A stretch of DNA of 64,000 bases from DASYRM01 sp036004405 (lineage in GTDB: Bacteria; Acidobacteriota; Vicinamibacteria; Vicinamibacterales; UBA2999), in the NCBI GenBank assembly GCA_036004405.1, contig DASYRM010000077.1, positions 1-64,000 on the forward strand. Direction: 5' to 3'. The notes under the pieces are model-generated. The model was not told the DNA's origin. It ran no database searches and saw only the letters and a list, made by a program, of their open reading frames with translations. Positions 46,887 through 54,800 of this stretch are shown one piece after another. How positions within the stretch are numbered: the first letter of the stretch is position 1; each line of letters opens with the position of its first letter. The translations under genes were made by a program, and so were the position numbers.

Positions 46887-48938
46887 GTGACCACTCCCTC
46901 CGAACGCGTCCAGGAGCTGCGGCGCCTGATCCGCTACCACGAAGAGCGGTACTACATCGTCAACGAGCCGGAGGTCACCGACGCGGAGTTCGACGCGTTG
47001 ATGAACGAGCTGCGGGCGCTCGAGGACGCGCACCCGGAGCTCGTCGCGCCCGCGTCGCCCACGCAGCGCGTCGGCGGGCGCGTGGCCGCGGGCTTCGAGA
47101 GCGTGGCGCACGCCGAGCCGATGCTCAGCCTCGACAACGCTTACGACGACCAGGACCTGCGGGCCTTCGACGATCGCGTCCGCCGCGGTCTGGGCGCCGC
47201 GGCGGGTGACGTGCCGGTGGAGTACGTGGCCGAGCTCAAGATCGACGGTCTGAGCATCGCGCTCACCTACATGGAGGGGCGCCTCACCCGCGCCGCCACC
47301 CGCGGCGACGGCACGACCGGTGAGGTCGTCACCCACAACGTCCGCACCATCCGCGCCATCCCCCTGGCGCTTGCCGGCGGGCCCGTCGAGCGGCTCGAAG
47401 TCCGCGGCGAGGTGTACCTGCCGAAGAGCGCGTTCGAGAAGACCAACGCCGAGCGCGAAGCGGCCGGCGAGCCCATCTTCCAGAATCCGCGCAACGCCGC
47501 CGCCGGTACGCTGCGAAACCTCGATCCGGCGCTCGTGGCCCGGCGCGGCCTGCGCGCGTTCACTTATCAGCTCGTCGCGCCGGACGCGCCGCCGACGCAC
47601 GCCGACACGCTGGCGCGGCTGCGGCAGTGGGGCCTGCCGGTGGAGCAGCACTGGCGCATCTGCCGCGGGATCGACGAGGTGCTGGCGTTCTGCACCGAGT
47701 GGGCGGAACGGCGGCGCGGGCTGGACTTCGAGACCGATGGCGTCGTCGTCAAGCTGAACGACGTGGAGCGCCGGAAGGCGCTGGGGACCACCAGCAAGTT
47801 CCCGCGCTGGGCCGTGGCGTTCAAGTTCCCGGCCGAGCAGAAGACGACCACACTCCGGAGAATTGCCGTCAACGTCGGCCGCACTGGGGCCGTCACGCCG
47901 TTCGCCATGCTCGAACCGGTGTTCGTGGCCGGCTCCACGATCTCGATGGCGACGCTCCACAATGCCGACGACATTGCCCGCAAGGATATCCGTGAGGGTG
48001 ACGTGGTGATCATCGAGAAGGCCGGCGACGTCATCCCGCGCGTCGTGGGGCCGGTGCTGAGTCTGCGGCCGGACGACTCCGTGCCCTGGCAGATGCCGGA
48101 CACCTGCCCGCTCTGCCACACGCGGCTGCACCGCGAAGAAGACGAGGCGGTGTGGCGCTGCGAGAACACCTCGTGCCCGTCGAAGCTGCAGCGCGGCCTC
48201 GAGCACTTCGCCTCGCGCGGCGCGATGAACATCGAGGGGCTCGGGGAGTCGCTCATCGCCCAGCTCCTGGAGAACGGGCTCGTCACGGATTACGCCGACG
48301 TCTACCATCTGACCGTCGAGAACCTCGCCACCCTGACGGCGACCTCGACACGCCAGGACGGCAAGGAGATCGTGCGGCGGTTCGGTGAGAAGAACGCCTC
48401 CAAGGTGGTGGAGCAGATCGACCGCAGCCGCCAGGCGGGTCTGGGCCGGTTGCTCTACGGCCTGGGCATCCGTCACGTTGGAGAGCGCGGCGCCCAGGTG
48501 CTGGCGCATGCCTTCGGCTCGGTGGAGGCGATCGCCCAGGCCCCGATGGCCCAGCTCGAGCAGACCCACGAAATCGGTCCGGTGCTGGCCGATTCGGTGC
48601 GCGCCTGGTTCGACGAGCCGGCCAACCAGCGACTCGTCGAGCGGCTCGGCCAGGCCGGCGTGCGCCTGGAGGCCACCGATGCCGAGCGCGCGCGAGCGTC
48701 GGCCTCGGGTCCGCTGACGGGGAAGACCTACGTGCTGACCGGCACGCTGGCGACGATGACCCGCGAAGAGGCCACCGGGGCCATCGAGCGGCTCGGCGGC
48801 AAGGTGGCCGGGTCCGTGAGCAAGAAGACGGCAGCCGTCGTGGTCGGCGCCGACCCCGGCAGCAAGGCCGAGAAGGCCCATGCGCTGGGGATTCCGGTCC
48901 TCGACGAGGACGCCTTCCGGAACCTGGTTGCGGGATAA
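46887..48938 (+). CDS. ligA: NAD-dependent DNA ligase LigA
   Basis: 683 residues, full length. Adenylation lysine in AELKIDGLSIALTY; NAD-binding YYIVNEPEVTDAEFD; zinc finger CPLCHTRLHREEDEAVW with WRCENTSCPSKLQ; HhH (GEQIDRSRQAGLGRLLYGLG region) and C-terminal BRCT (GKTYVLTGTLATMTREEATG). Seals nicks in replication and repair. GTG start 22 bases after the prenyl synthase. Confidence 0.97.
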   Translation: MTTPSERVQELRRLIRYHEERYYIVNEPEVTDAEFDALMNELRALEDAHPELVAPASPTQRVGGRVAAGFESVAHAEPMLSLDNAYDDQDLRAFDDRVRRGLGAAAGDVPVEYVAELKIDGLSIALTYMEGRLTRAATRGDGTTGEVVTHNVRTIRAIPLALAGGPVERLEVRGEVYLPKSAFEKTNAEREAAGEPIFQNPRNAAAGTLRNLDPALVARRGLRAFTYQLVAPDAPPTHADTLARLRQWGLPVEQHWRICRGIDEVLAFCTEWAERRRGLDFETDGVVVKLNDVERRKALGTTSKFPRWAVAFKFPAEQKTTTLRRIAVNVGRTGAVTPFAMLEPVFVAGSTISMATLHNADDIARKDIREGDVVIIEKAGDVIPRVVGPVLSLRPDDSVPWQMPDTCPLCHTRLHREEDEAVWRCENTSCPSKLQRGLEHFASRGAMNIEGLGESLIAQLLENGLVTDYADVYHLTVENLATLTATSTRQDGKEIVRRFGEKNASKVVEQIDRSRQAGLGRLLYGLGIRHVGERGAQVLAHAFGSVEAIAQAPMAQLEQTHEIGPVLADSVRAWFDEPANQRLVERLGQAGVRLEATDAERARASASGPLTGKTYVLTGTLATMTREEATGAIERLGGKVAGSVSKKTAAVVVGADPGSKAEKAHALGIPVLDEDAFRNLVAG

Positions 48939-48943
48939 TGCTA

Positions 48944-49017
48944 GCGAGGCTGCGCCGCCGACACTCCCGGCTACGCCTCGCCAGGCAGTGTCTGCTTTGC
49001 CCCGCCTTCCGCGGGGC
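48944..49017 (+). repeat. Composite repeat with interleaved arms (pseudoknot-like)
   Basis: GCGAGGC (48944-48950) pairs with GCCTCGC (48975-48981). GACACT (48960-48965) pairs with AGTGTC (48987-48992). The pairs interleave, so they cannot be two nested hairpins but suit an H-type pseudoknot. A hairpin GCCCCGC-GCGGGGC (48999-49017) follows. It lies between ligA and htrA. Confidence 0.7.
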
Positions 49018-49035
49018 GGTTGGCGTGCGAGCACG

Positions 49036-50553
49036 ATGCCTCATCAGATGACCCAGCGGTTTGCGGCGATCACGATCGGCCTCGCGATGGCGGTAGGGGC
49101 CATGATCGGCCTGGTGCTGGCCGGCAGCATGACGCCTTCGCCGGCCCAGTCCGCGCCCACGACCGGGCGCGTGACCGCGACACCAACGGTGAGAGCGATC
49201 GCGCCGTCGGGGAGCGTCTCGTTCGCAGACATCGCCGAGCAGCTCAACCCCTCGGTGGTGACCATCGACGCCTCGGCACGCGGCACGCGCTATCGCCGTC
49301 CGGGCGCGACACCCTCCCCGGAGCCCTCGCAAGACCCGCTGGGCCGCAACGGCGACCGCGAACGCGACGGTCCGCGGCGCGGCGCCGGCACCGGGTTTCT
49401 GGTGGACGCCGAGGGCTACATCTTGACCAACCATCACGTGGTTGACGGCGCCGAGCGCATCATCGTGCGGCTGTCCGACAGCCGGACGCTGCGGGCCCGC
49501 CTCGTGGGGTCGGACCCCGATACCGACATCGCCCTCATCAAGATCGACTCGCCGACCGCGCTGCCTTACGCGCCGCTGGGCGACTCGGACACGCTGCGCG
49601 TCGGGGAGTGGGTAGTGGCCATCGGCAACCCGCTCGCCTACGAGCACACGGTGACCGTGGGCGTCGTGAGCTTCATCGGCCGGAAGCTCTTCGACTCGTC
49701 GTTCGACCGCTACATCCAGACCGATGCCGCCATCAATCTGGGCAACAGCGGTGGACCGCTCATCAACGCGCGCGGGGAGGTGGTGGGCATCAATGCCGCC
49801 GTCAGCTCGCGCGCCTCCAGCATCGGCTTTGCCGTGCCGATCAACCAGGCGGTGGCCATCCTGCCGCAGCTGCGCGAAAACGGCCGCGTGACCCGCGGCT
49901 ACATCGGCGTCAAGCTCCGGACGGTGGACGCCGACCTGCAGCGGTCGCTGCGGCTGTCGTCGGCCCTGGGCGCGCTGGTGCAGGACGTGGCCGCGGGATC
50001 GCCGGGGGAGCGGGCGGGTCTGCGCCCCTACGACGTCATCACCAGCGTGAACGGGACAAACGTCGTCGGCGACGATGATCTGATTGCCACCGTGGCGCGC
50101 ATGCGCCCGGGCACTTCCGCCACGCTGACGCTGGTGCGCGACGGCCGCGCGCTCACGCTGCCGGTGAAGCTGGCAGAACGGCCGCAGCGCGATCGCCCCA
50201 CCGCAGCCGACACACCGGTCCCGTCCGGCGGGCGCGGATCGCTGCTCGGGTTGGCCGTCCGTCCGCTCGACGCGGAGTTCATCGCCCGCTACCACGTGCC
50301 GGAAGGCGTGCGCGGCGTGGTGGTGTGGCGCGTGGACGCCGTCAGCCCGGCGCTCGACGCCGACGTCGAGCGCGGCGACGTGATCCTCGAGATCGATCGC
50401 CATCCCATTCGATCGGTCGAGGACTACGACCGCGCCGTGGCCCAGGCGCGGCCGGGCGACGTGATGGCCTTCTACGTCTATAAGCCGAGCGTGGACGAGC
50501 GCCGGCTGTCCACGGTCCGCATCGACGCCGACCCGGCGTCCGCGACACGCTAG
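49036..50553 (+). CDS. HtrA/DegP-type serine protease with two PDZ domains
   Basis: 505 residues. One N-terminal transmembrane segment (FAAITIGLAMAVGAMIGLVL). Catalytic triad: His in LTNHHVVDG, Asp in DTDIALIKI, Ser in NLGNSGGPLIN. PDZ1 covers about 305-390 (YIGVKLRTVDADLQRSL, AGLRPYDVITSVNG), PDZ2 about 415-495 (VVVWRVDAVSPALDADVERG, DVILEID). Degrades misfolded envelope proteins. An ATG at 49048 is an alternative start; the response regulator follows 16 bases later. Confidence 0.94.
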   Translation: MPHQMTQRFAAITIGLAMAVGAMIGLVLAGSMTPSPAQSAPTTGRVTATPTVRAIAPSGSVSFADIAEQLNPSVVTIDASARGTRYRRPGATPSPEPSQDPLGRNGDRERDGPRRGAGTGFLVDAEGYILTNHHVVDGAERIIVRLSDSRTLRARLVGSDPDTDIALIKIDSPTALPYAPLGDSDTLRVGEWVVAIGNPLAYEHTVTVGVVSFIGRKLFDSSFDRYIQTDAAINLGNSGGPLINARGEVVGINAAVSSRASSIGFAVPINQAVAILPQLRENGRVTRGYIGVKLRTVDADLQRSLRLSSALGALVQDVAAGSPGERAGLRPYDVITSVNGTNVVGDDDLIATVARMRPGTSATLTLVRDGRALTLPVKLAERPQRDRPTAADTPVPSGGRGSLLGLAVRPLDAEFIARYHVPEGVRGVVVWRVDAVSPALDADVERGDVILEIDRHPIRSVEDYDRAVAQARPGDVMAFYVYKPSVDERRLSTVRIDADPASATR

Positions 50554-50569
50554 ACTCGCCCCGCCAGCC

Positions 50570-52012
50570 ATGAAACCCAAGATCCTGGTCATCGACGACG
50601 AGGGCGCCATCCGCGATTCGCTGCGGATGATCCTCGAGTACGAGGACTATCAGTTCGTCGGCGCCGCCAGCGGACAGGAGGGGCTGGCGCTGGCGCAGCG
50701 GGAGCGGCCCGACCTGGTGCTGCTCGACATCAAGATGCCCGGGATGGACGGCATGGAGGTGCTGCGGAAGCTGCACGCGCTCGACGAATCGCTGCCGATC
50801 GTGATGATCTCCGGCCACGGCACCACGGCCACCGCCGTGGACGCCATCCGCTCCGGCGCCACCGACTTCCTCGACAAGCCGCTCAGCAGCGAACGGGTGA
50901 TCGTCACGCTCCGCAACGCGCTGACGCAGTCGGAACTGCGGACCGAGAACCGCGAGCTGCGGCTCGCGATGGAAAGCCGCTACGAGATCGTGGGGCAGAG
51001 CCCGGCGCTGCGGCAGGTGCTCGAAGCGGTCAAGCGCGCCGCGCCCACCAACGCCACGGTGATGCTGCTCGGCGAGAGCGGCGTGGGCAAAGAGCTGGTG
51101 GCGCGCACCATCCACCGCAACAGCCCGCGCAACGGCCAGCGCTTCGTGCAGGTGAACTGCGCCGCCATCCCCGAGGAGCTGATCGAATCCGAGCTGTTCG
51201 GCCATGAGAAGGGGTCGTTCACCGGCCCCACCGAGAAGCAGATCGGCAAGTTCGAGCAGGCCGACCGCGGCACCATCTTCCTGGACGAAGTGGGCGACAT
51301 GAGCCCGAAGACGCAGGCCAAGGTGCTGCGCGTGCTCCAGGAGCAGGAGGTGGAGCGCCTGGGCTCGGCGCGCACCACCAAGGTGGACGTCCGCGTAATC
51401 TCCGCCACCAACAAGAATCTCGAGGAGGCGATCCAGCACGGCGAGTTCCGCGAGGATCTCTACTTCCGGCTCAACGTGATTCCGATTACCGTGCCGCCGC
51501 TGCGTGATCGTCGCGACGACATTCCCGCGTTGATCCAGCACTTCGCCAAGCGGTCCTCCGAAGAGCACAACCTCAAGCCGAAGAAGTTCGACGGCGGCGC
51601 CATGGAGATGCTGCAGCGGTACCGCTGGCGCGGCAACATCCGTGAGCTGCGCAACGCCGTGGAGCGGCTGCTGATCATGGCGCCCAACGACGTCATTCGC
51701 GCCGACGATCTGCCGCGCGAGTATCTGGGCGGCGGCAGTGCGGCCGGAGCCGCGGCCGCGCCGAGACCCGCACCCGCGGCGGCGGCCGCCGACAACGGCG
51801 CCGCCGTGTCAGATGCGCGCGAAGCCGAGGCGGCGCCGACCGCCGGCACGCTGCGGGAGTTCAAGGATCAGGCCGAGCGCGCCTATCTCGTGCAGAAGCT
51901 GCGCGAGAACGCCTGGAACATCTCCAAGACCGCGGAAGTGATCGACACGCCGCGCAGCAATCTCTACAAGAAGCTGGAGCAGTACCACATCTCACAGGAG
52001 ACCGACGGTTAG
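50570..52012 (+). CDS. NtrC-family sigma-54 response regulator (NtrX-like)
   Basis: 480 residues. Receiver domain with phospho-Asp in LVLLDIKMPGMDGMEVL, TS switch ISGHG, Lys in FLDKPL. AAA+ domain: Walker A GESGVGKELV, Walker B GTIFLDEVGD. The sigma-54 contact loop reads GSFTGP instead of the usual GAFTGA. Ala-rich linker, then a Fis-type helix-turn-helix (NAWNISKTAEVIDTPRSNLY). No adjacent histidine kinase; htrA is upstream, so an envelope-stress link is possible. Confidence 0.92.
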   Translation: MKPKILVIDDEGAIRDSLRMILEYEDYQFVGAASGQEGLALAQRERPDLVLLDIKMPGMDGMEVLRKLHALDESLPIVMISGHGTTATAVDAIRSGATDFLDKPLSSERVIVTLRNALTQSELRTENRELRLAMESRYEIVGQSPALRQVLEAVKRAAPTNATVMLLGESGVGKELVARTIHRNSPRNGQRFVQVNCAAIPEELIESELFGHEKGSFTGPTEKQIGKFEQADRGTIFLDEVGDMSPKTQAKVLRVLQEQEVERLGSARTTKVDVRVISATNKNLEEAIQHGEFREDLYFRLNVIPITVPPLRDRRDDIPALIQHFAKRSSEEHNLKPKKFDGGAMEMLQRYRWRGNIRELRNAVERLLIMAPNDVIRADDLPREYLGGGSAAGAAAAPRPAPAAAAADNGAAVSDAREAEAAPTAGTLREFKDQAERAYLVQKLRENAWNISKTAEVIDTPRSNLYKKLEQYHISQETDG

Positions 52013-52024
52013 CAGGAGGTCCTG

Positions 52025-53284
52025 ATGCGAACGCGGGCGTTGTGCGCTGCCGCCGTGGTGGCGCTTCTGGGCTGCGTGCGGCCCGCCGCGGCGCAAGTCG
52101 ATCAGGACCGCGCCCAGACGTTCTTCAAAGAAGCCCAGGCCCTCTGCGAGCGCGACGGCGGCCGTCTCTGGGGCCTGTCGGTCTGCGCGCCCATGGTGAT
52201 CGGCGATCTGCGGACGCAGACCTTCGCCACGAGCCAGCCTCCGCCCGACGCCGCGCGCCCCCGCCAAGTGGGCCTCGTCAACGCGCCGATCCAATGGGGC
52301 GGTGTAACGTGGGGCGCCTACGCCTGGGATTTCCTGGCCAACGCGACGCCCCAGGCGCGCAACGAGATCCTGCTTCACGAGCTGTTCCACGGTGTGCAGC
52401 CGCGGCTCGGGCTGGCGGTGTCGAACCCGCAGAGCGAGCATCTCGACACGACTGACGGGCGCTATTGGCTCCGGCTCGAGTGGCGGGCGCTTGCGCGAGC
52501 GTTACGGGGGTCCGGTCAGGCGCGGAACGACGCCGTCGGCGACGCCCTCGCGTTCCGGCGGGCCCGGCAAGCGCGCTTTCCGGGGGCGGAGGACAACGAG
52601 CGCGCCAGCGAGATCGGCGAGGGGCTCGCCGCCTACAGCGGCACGGTGCTCGCGACACCGGATCCCGACGGCGCCCGCGCCCGCACGATCGAGCTGCTGG
52701 CAAACGGGGAAGCGGGCGAGAGCTTTGTGCGCACCTTCGCGTACATGTCGGGCCCCGCCTACGGCCTGCTGCTCGATGCGTCGTCGCCTGGTTGGACACG
52801 ACGGATCCGCGACACCGACGACCTCGCCGCGCTCGTGACGAACGCCCTGACAGTTCAACCCGCCGCGGACGCGTCGGCGGCGGCGGCGCGATACGGAGGC
52901 CCCGAGCTCCTCGCGTCGGAACGGCAGCGTGATCACCAGCGGCAGGCGCGTCTCGCCGATCTGCGTCGGCGCTTCGTGGATGATCCGGTCCTCGTGATTC
53001 GCGGCGGCGGCAGCGGAACGTTCGATTCCCGCGGTGCTGTCGTCGTTCCCAGCGCCGGGACCGTGTACTTCAACGAGTTCCGCTTTTCGGGTGCGCCGGG
53101 CTCACTCGAAGCCCGCAGCGGCGTGCTGGTCGAGACCGATGGCCGCGCACGGCGCGTCCCGGCGCCCGTCCGCCAGGCGGACGGGACGTTCAGCGGAGAC
53201 GGATGGACGTTCACGGTCGCGCCGGGGTGGATCGTGCGCGAAGGCCCCCGGCGCGGCGACTACGAGGTCGTGCAGGACAAGTAG
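52025..53284 (+). CDS. Exported protein with HExxH-like HELFH motif
   Basis: 419 residues. Signal peptide MRTRALCAAAVVALLGCVRP ending AAAQ. A candidate zinc motif ILLHELFHGVQPRLGL (about residues 119-134) is followed by ASEIGEGLAAYSG (about 196-208), whose Glu could be the third ligand of a gluzincin. No family is recognised. The C-terminal 120 residues look beta-rich. GGAGG precedes the ATG at 52025. Function inferred only from the motif. Confidence 0.6.
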   Translation: MRTRALCAAAVVALLGCVRPAAAQVDQDRAQTFFKEAQALCERDGGRLWGLSVCAPMVIGDLRTQTFATSQPPPDAARPRQVGLVNAPIQWGGVTWGAYAWDFLANATPQARNEILLHELFHGVQPRLGLAVSNPQSEHLDTTDGRYWLRLEWRALARALRGSGQARNDAVGDALAFRRARQARFPGAEDNERASEIGEGLAAYSGTVLATPDPDGARARTIELLANGEAGESFVRTFAYMSGPAYGLLLDASSPGWTRRIRDTDDLAALVTNALTVQPAADASAAAARYGGPELLASERQRDHQRQARLADLRRRFVDDPVLVIRGGGSGTFDSRGAVVVPSAGTVYFNEFRFSGAPGSLEARSGVLVETDGRARRVPAPVRQADGTFSGDGWTFTVAPGWIVREGPRRGDYEVVQDK

Positions 53285-53288
53285 AACG

Positions 53289-53774
53289 TCAGACCGCGGT
53301 CTCTTTGGCCTTGGCCGCGAACATCGCGAGCAGTCCGTTCCAGCCGCCTTCTGAATCGACTCCGGCGCGGAGCTGTTCGGCGCCCACACTGCGCTCGATG
53401 TACCGGTGCTCGAACTCCACCTTCGTCCGCGTGGGGCCGTCGGGGATGAAGCGCACGTCCACCTCGCTCGCGTGCGACGGGTCGGGGTCGTACTGCCACT
53501 CGCCGTTCAGGTGCCACGACAGCATCACCCGTGACGGCGGGTCGTACACGAGCACCGTGCCCCATTCGCACTCGGATCCGTCCACGCCCTTCTCGAACCA
53601 GCGGCCGCCGGCTTTGGGCTCGATCACCGCGGCGAGCAGCTCCGCCTTGCCGATGTGATGGGCGCGCGGCCACCAGCTGTCGAAGCCGCTGGTGAAGACG
53701 GTGAATGCGTGGGCGCAGGGTGCCTCGACGGTGAGGCTCTTGCGAACGGTGAGCGCGGGCAGCGTGTCAGGCAT
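53289..53774 (-). CDS. SRPBCC/AHSA1-type protein
   Basis: 161 residues. VRKSLTVEAPCAHAFTVFT opens a START-like hydrophobic pocket; AHHIGKAELLAAVIEPKAGG and VLVYDPPSRVMLSWHLNGEW are typical of AHSA1. It is encoded with an ArsR regulator (8-base overlap), a common pair in which the regulator controls the lipid- or ligand-binding protein. Ligand unknown. Confidence 0.88.
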   Translation of the reverse strand: MPDTLPALTVRKSLTVEAPCAHAFTVFTSGFDSWWPRAHHIGKAELLAAVIEPKAGGRWFEKGVDGSECEWGTVLVYDPPSRVMLSWHLNGEWQYDPDPSHASEVDVRFIPDGPTRTKVEFEHRYIERSVGAEQLRAGVDSEGGWNGLLAMFAAKAKETAV

Positions 53775-54093
53775 TGGGAGTCCTCGGCCGCCCTTCGGCG
53801 GCGGTTTTGAAACGATCGAGTGCCGTGGTCCAGAAGGAATCCAGGTAGGTCCGCAGCGCCTCCAGGGCGGGCGGGTGGACCTGGTAGATCCGCCGCGTGC
53901 CATGCGCGCGGTCGGTGACGAGGCCGGCGTCCTTGAGCACCTTGAGGTGCTGCGACACCGCCGGGCGGGAGACGGGGAAGTCGCGAGCGAGGTCGCCGAC
54001 GGCGGAAGGCGCGCCGGCGAGGCGCTCGAAGATGGCCCGTCGCGTGGGGTCGCTGAGAGCGCTGAAGCCAGTGGAGACTTGGTTAGCGTTCAC
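53767..54093 (-). CDS. ArsR-family transcriptional repressor
   Basis: 108 residues from GTG. Winged helix-turn-helix: LSDPTRRAIFERLAGAPSAV, DLARDFPVSRPAVSQHLKVL, GLVTDRAHGTRRIYQVHP. There is no cysteine pair for metal sensing, so it is of the SRPBCC-linked type rather than an arsenic sensor. Two inverted repeats cover its promoter and start codon, consistent with autorepression. The predicted transcript begins one or two bases before the GTG. Confidence 0.9.
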   Translation of the reverse strand: MNANQVSTGFSALSDPTRRAIFERLAGAPSAVGDLARDFPVSRPAVSQHLKVLKDAGLVTDRAHGTRRIYQVHPPALEALRTYLDSFWTTALDRFKTAAEGRPRTPNA

Positions 54094-54097
54094 TAAC
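54082..54097. promoter_or_regulatory. Inverted repeat over the arsR start codon
   Basis: GTTAG-CGTTCA-CTAAC, arms of five with a six-base spacer, covering the GTG start. Confidence 0.6.
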
Positions 54098-54115
54098 GGT
54101 AAGCATAGTCTTACC
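54098..54115. promoter_or_regulatory. Inverted repeat over the arsR -10 box
   Basis: GGTAAG-CATAGT-CTTACC, perfect six-base arms with a six-base spacer, directly next to the previous palindrome and containing the -10 box. Confidence 0.65.
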
Positions 54116-54131
54116 AATACACCGATGTCAA
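54102..54131 (-). promoter_or_regulatory. Promoter of arsR
   Basis: On the minus strand TTGACA (54131-54126), 18 bases and TATGCT (54107-54102). The predicted start near 54095 makes the mRNA almost leaderless. The -10 lies inside the operator candidate. Confidence 0.65.
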
Positions 54132-54157
54132 ACCTCTCCGGGAGAGCGGCGCCGGGC

Positions 54158-54163
54158 GATAAT
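54158..54163 (+). promoter_or_regulatory. -10 box of rnpB
   Basis: GATAAT six bases before the first base of the P1 helix. No good -35 box is seen at the usual distance. Confidence 0.5.
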
Positions 54164-54167
54164 CGAG

Positions 54168-54696
54168 CGTCGCAGTCGGCCAGACGATCGCCGGCTTTCG
54201 CACCCGGGTACCGACGAGCGGGCTTTCGGGCTTGTCGCGTCGAACCCGAAGGGCGGAGGCGGGAGGAAAGTCCGAACTCCGGAGGGCAGTGCGCCGGGTA
54301 ACGCCCGGGCAGAGCAATCTGACGGAACAGTGGCACAGAAAAAATACCGCCCTCCTTCGCACCTGCGGTGCTTCGGAGGGCAGGCCCTTCGCGGGGCTTG
54401 CCCACCGTAGTCCGAAGGACGAAGGCGGGTAAGGGTGAAAAGGTGCGGTAAGAGCGCACCGCGCCCGTGGCAACACGGGTGGCAGGCAAAACCCCGCACG
54501 GAGCAAGACCAAATAGGGCGGCAGCAGTCTGGTGGCGCAAGCTGCCGGGCTGAACGGACGGCCCGTCCGTTGTCGCCGGGTAGGTCGCTGGAGCCCGCGA
54601 GCAATCCCGGGCCTAGAGGAATGATCGTTACGACACCGCCACGGTGTAAGAGCCGTGGCGGTGTCGACAGAACTCGGCTTATCGGCCGGCTGCGAC
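54168..54696 (+). ncRNA. rnpB: RNase P RNA, bacterial type A, enlarged
   Basis: About 529 bases, longer than the usual 350-400. P1 is formed by TCGCAGTCGGCC (54170-54181) with GGCCGGCTGCGA (54684-54695), one G-U pair. Core motifs: GAGGAAAGTCCGAACTCC (54263-54280), AAGGGTGAAAAGGTGCGGTA, AGAGCGCACCGC, GAGCAAGACCAAATAG (54501) and GAACTCGGCTTATCGG. Bases 54347-54429, at the P12 position, hold three successive hairpins of the dispersed-repeat type. A long extra stem near 54633-54664 suits P19. It processes tRNA 5' ends. Confidence 0.95.
54347..54429 (+). repeat. Repeat hairpins inside rnpB
   Basis: CCCTCCTTCGCACC with GGTGCTTCGGAGGG; CAGGCCC with GGGGCTTG; CCCACCGTAGTCC...GAAGGCGGG. The third unit resembles the one after tRNA-Phe (about 12464-12495). 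Confidence 0.7.
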
Positions 54697-54708
54697 CTGT
54701 ATTCACTT

Positions 54709-54755
54709 GCCCGCGCTTCGCGCGGGCGGCACCTGCGCCCGGCTTTCGGCCGGGC
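54709..54755 (+). terminator. Two strong hairpins after rnpB
   Basis: GCCCGCGC-TTC-GCGCGGGC (54709-54727) and GCCCGGC-GCCGGGC (54737-54755). No T-tract follows, so termination is possible but could equally be repeat material. Confidence 0.4.
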
Positions 54756-54800
54756 GGTAGGGCGGTAAAGGGACCCGGGTTCCGGGCCGACATTCGACAT

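Noticed and set aside
54435..54800. Open frame through rnpB into the epimerase
   Set aside because: The sequence is a clear RNase P RNA; the epimerase begins at ATG 54801.
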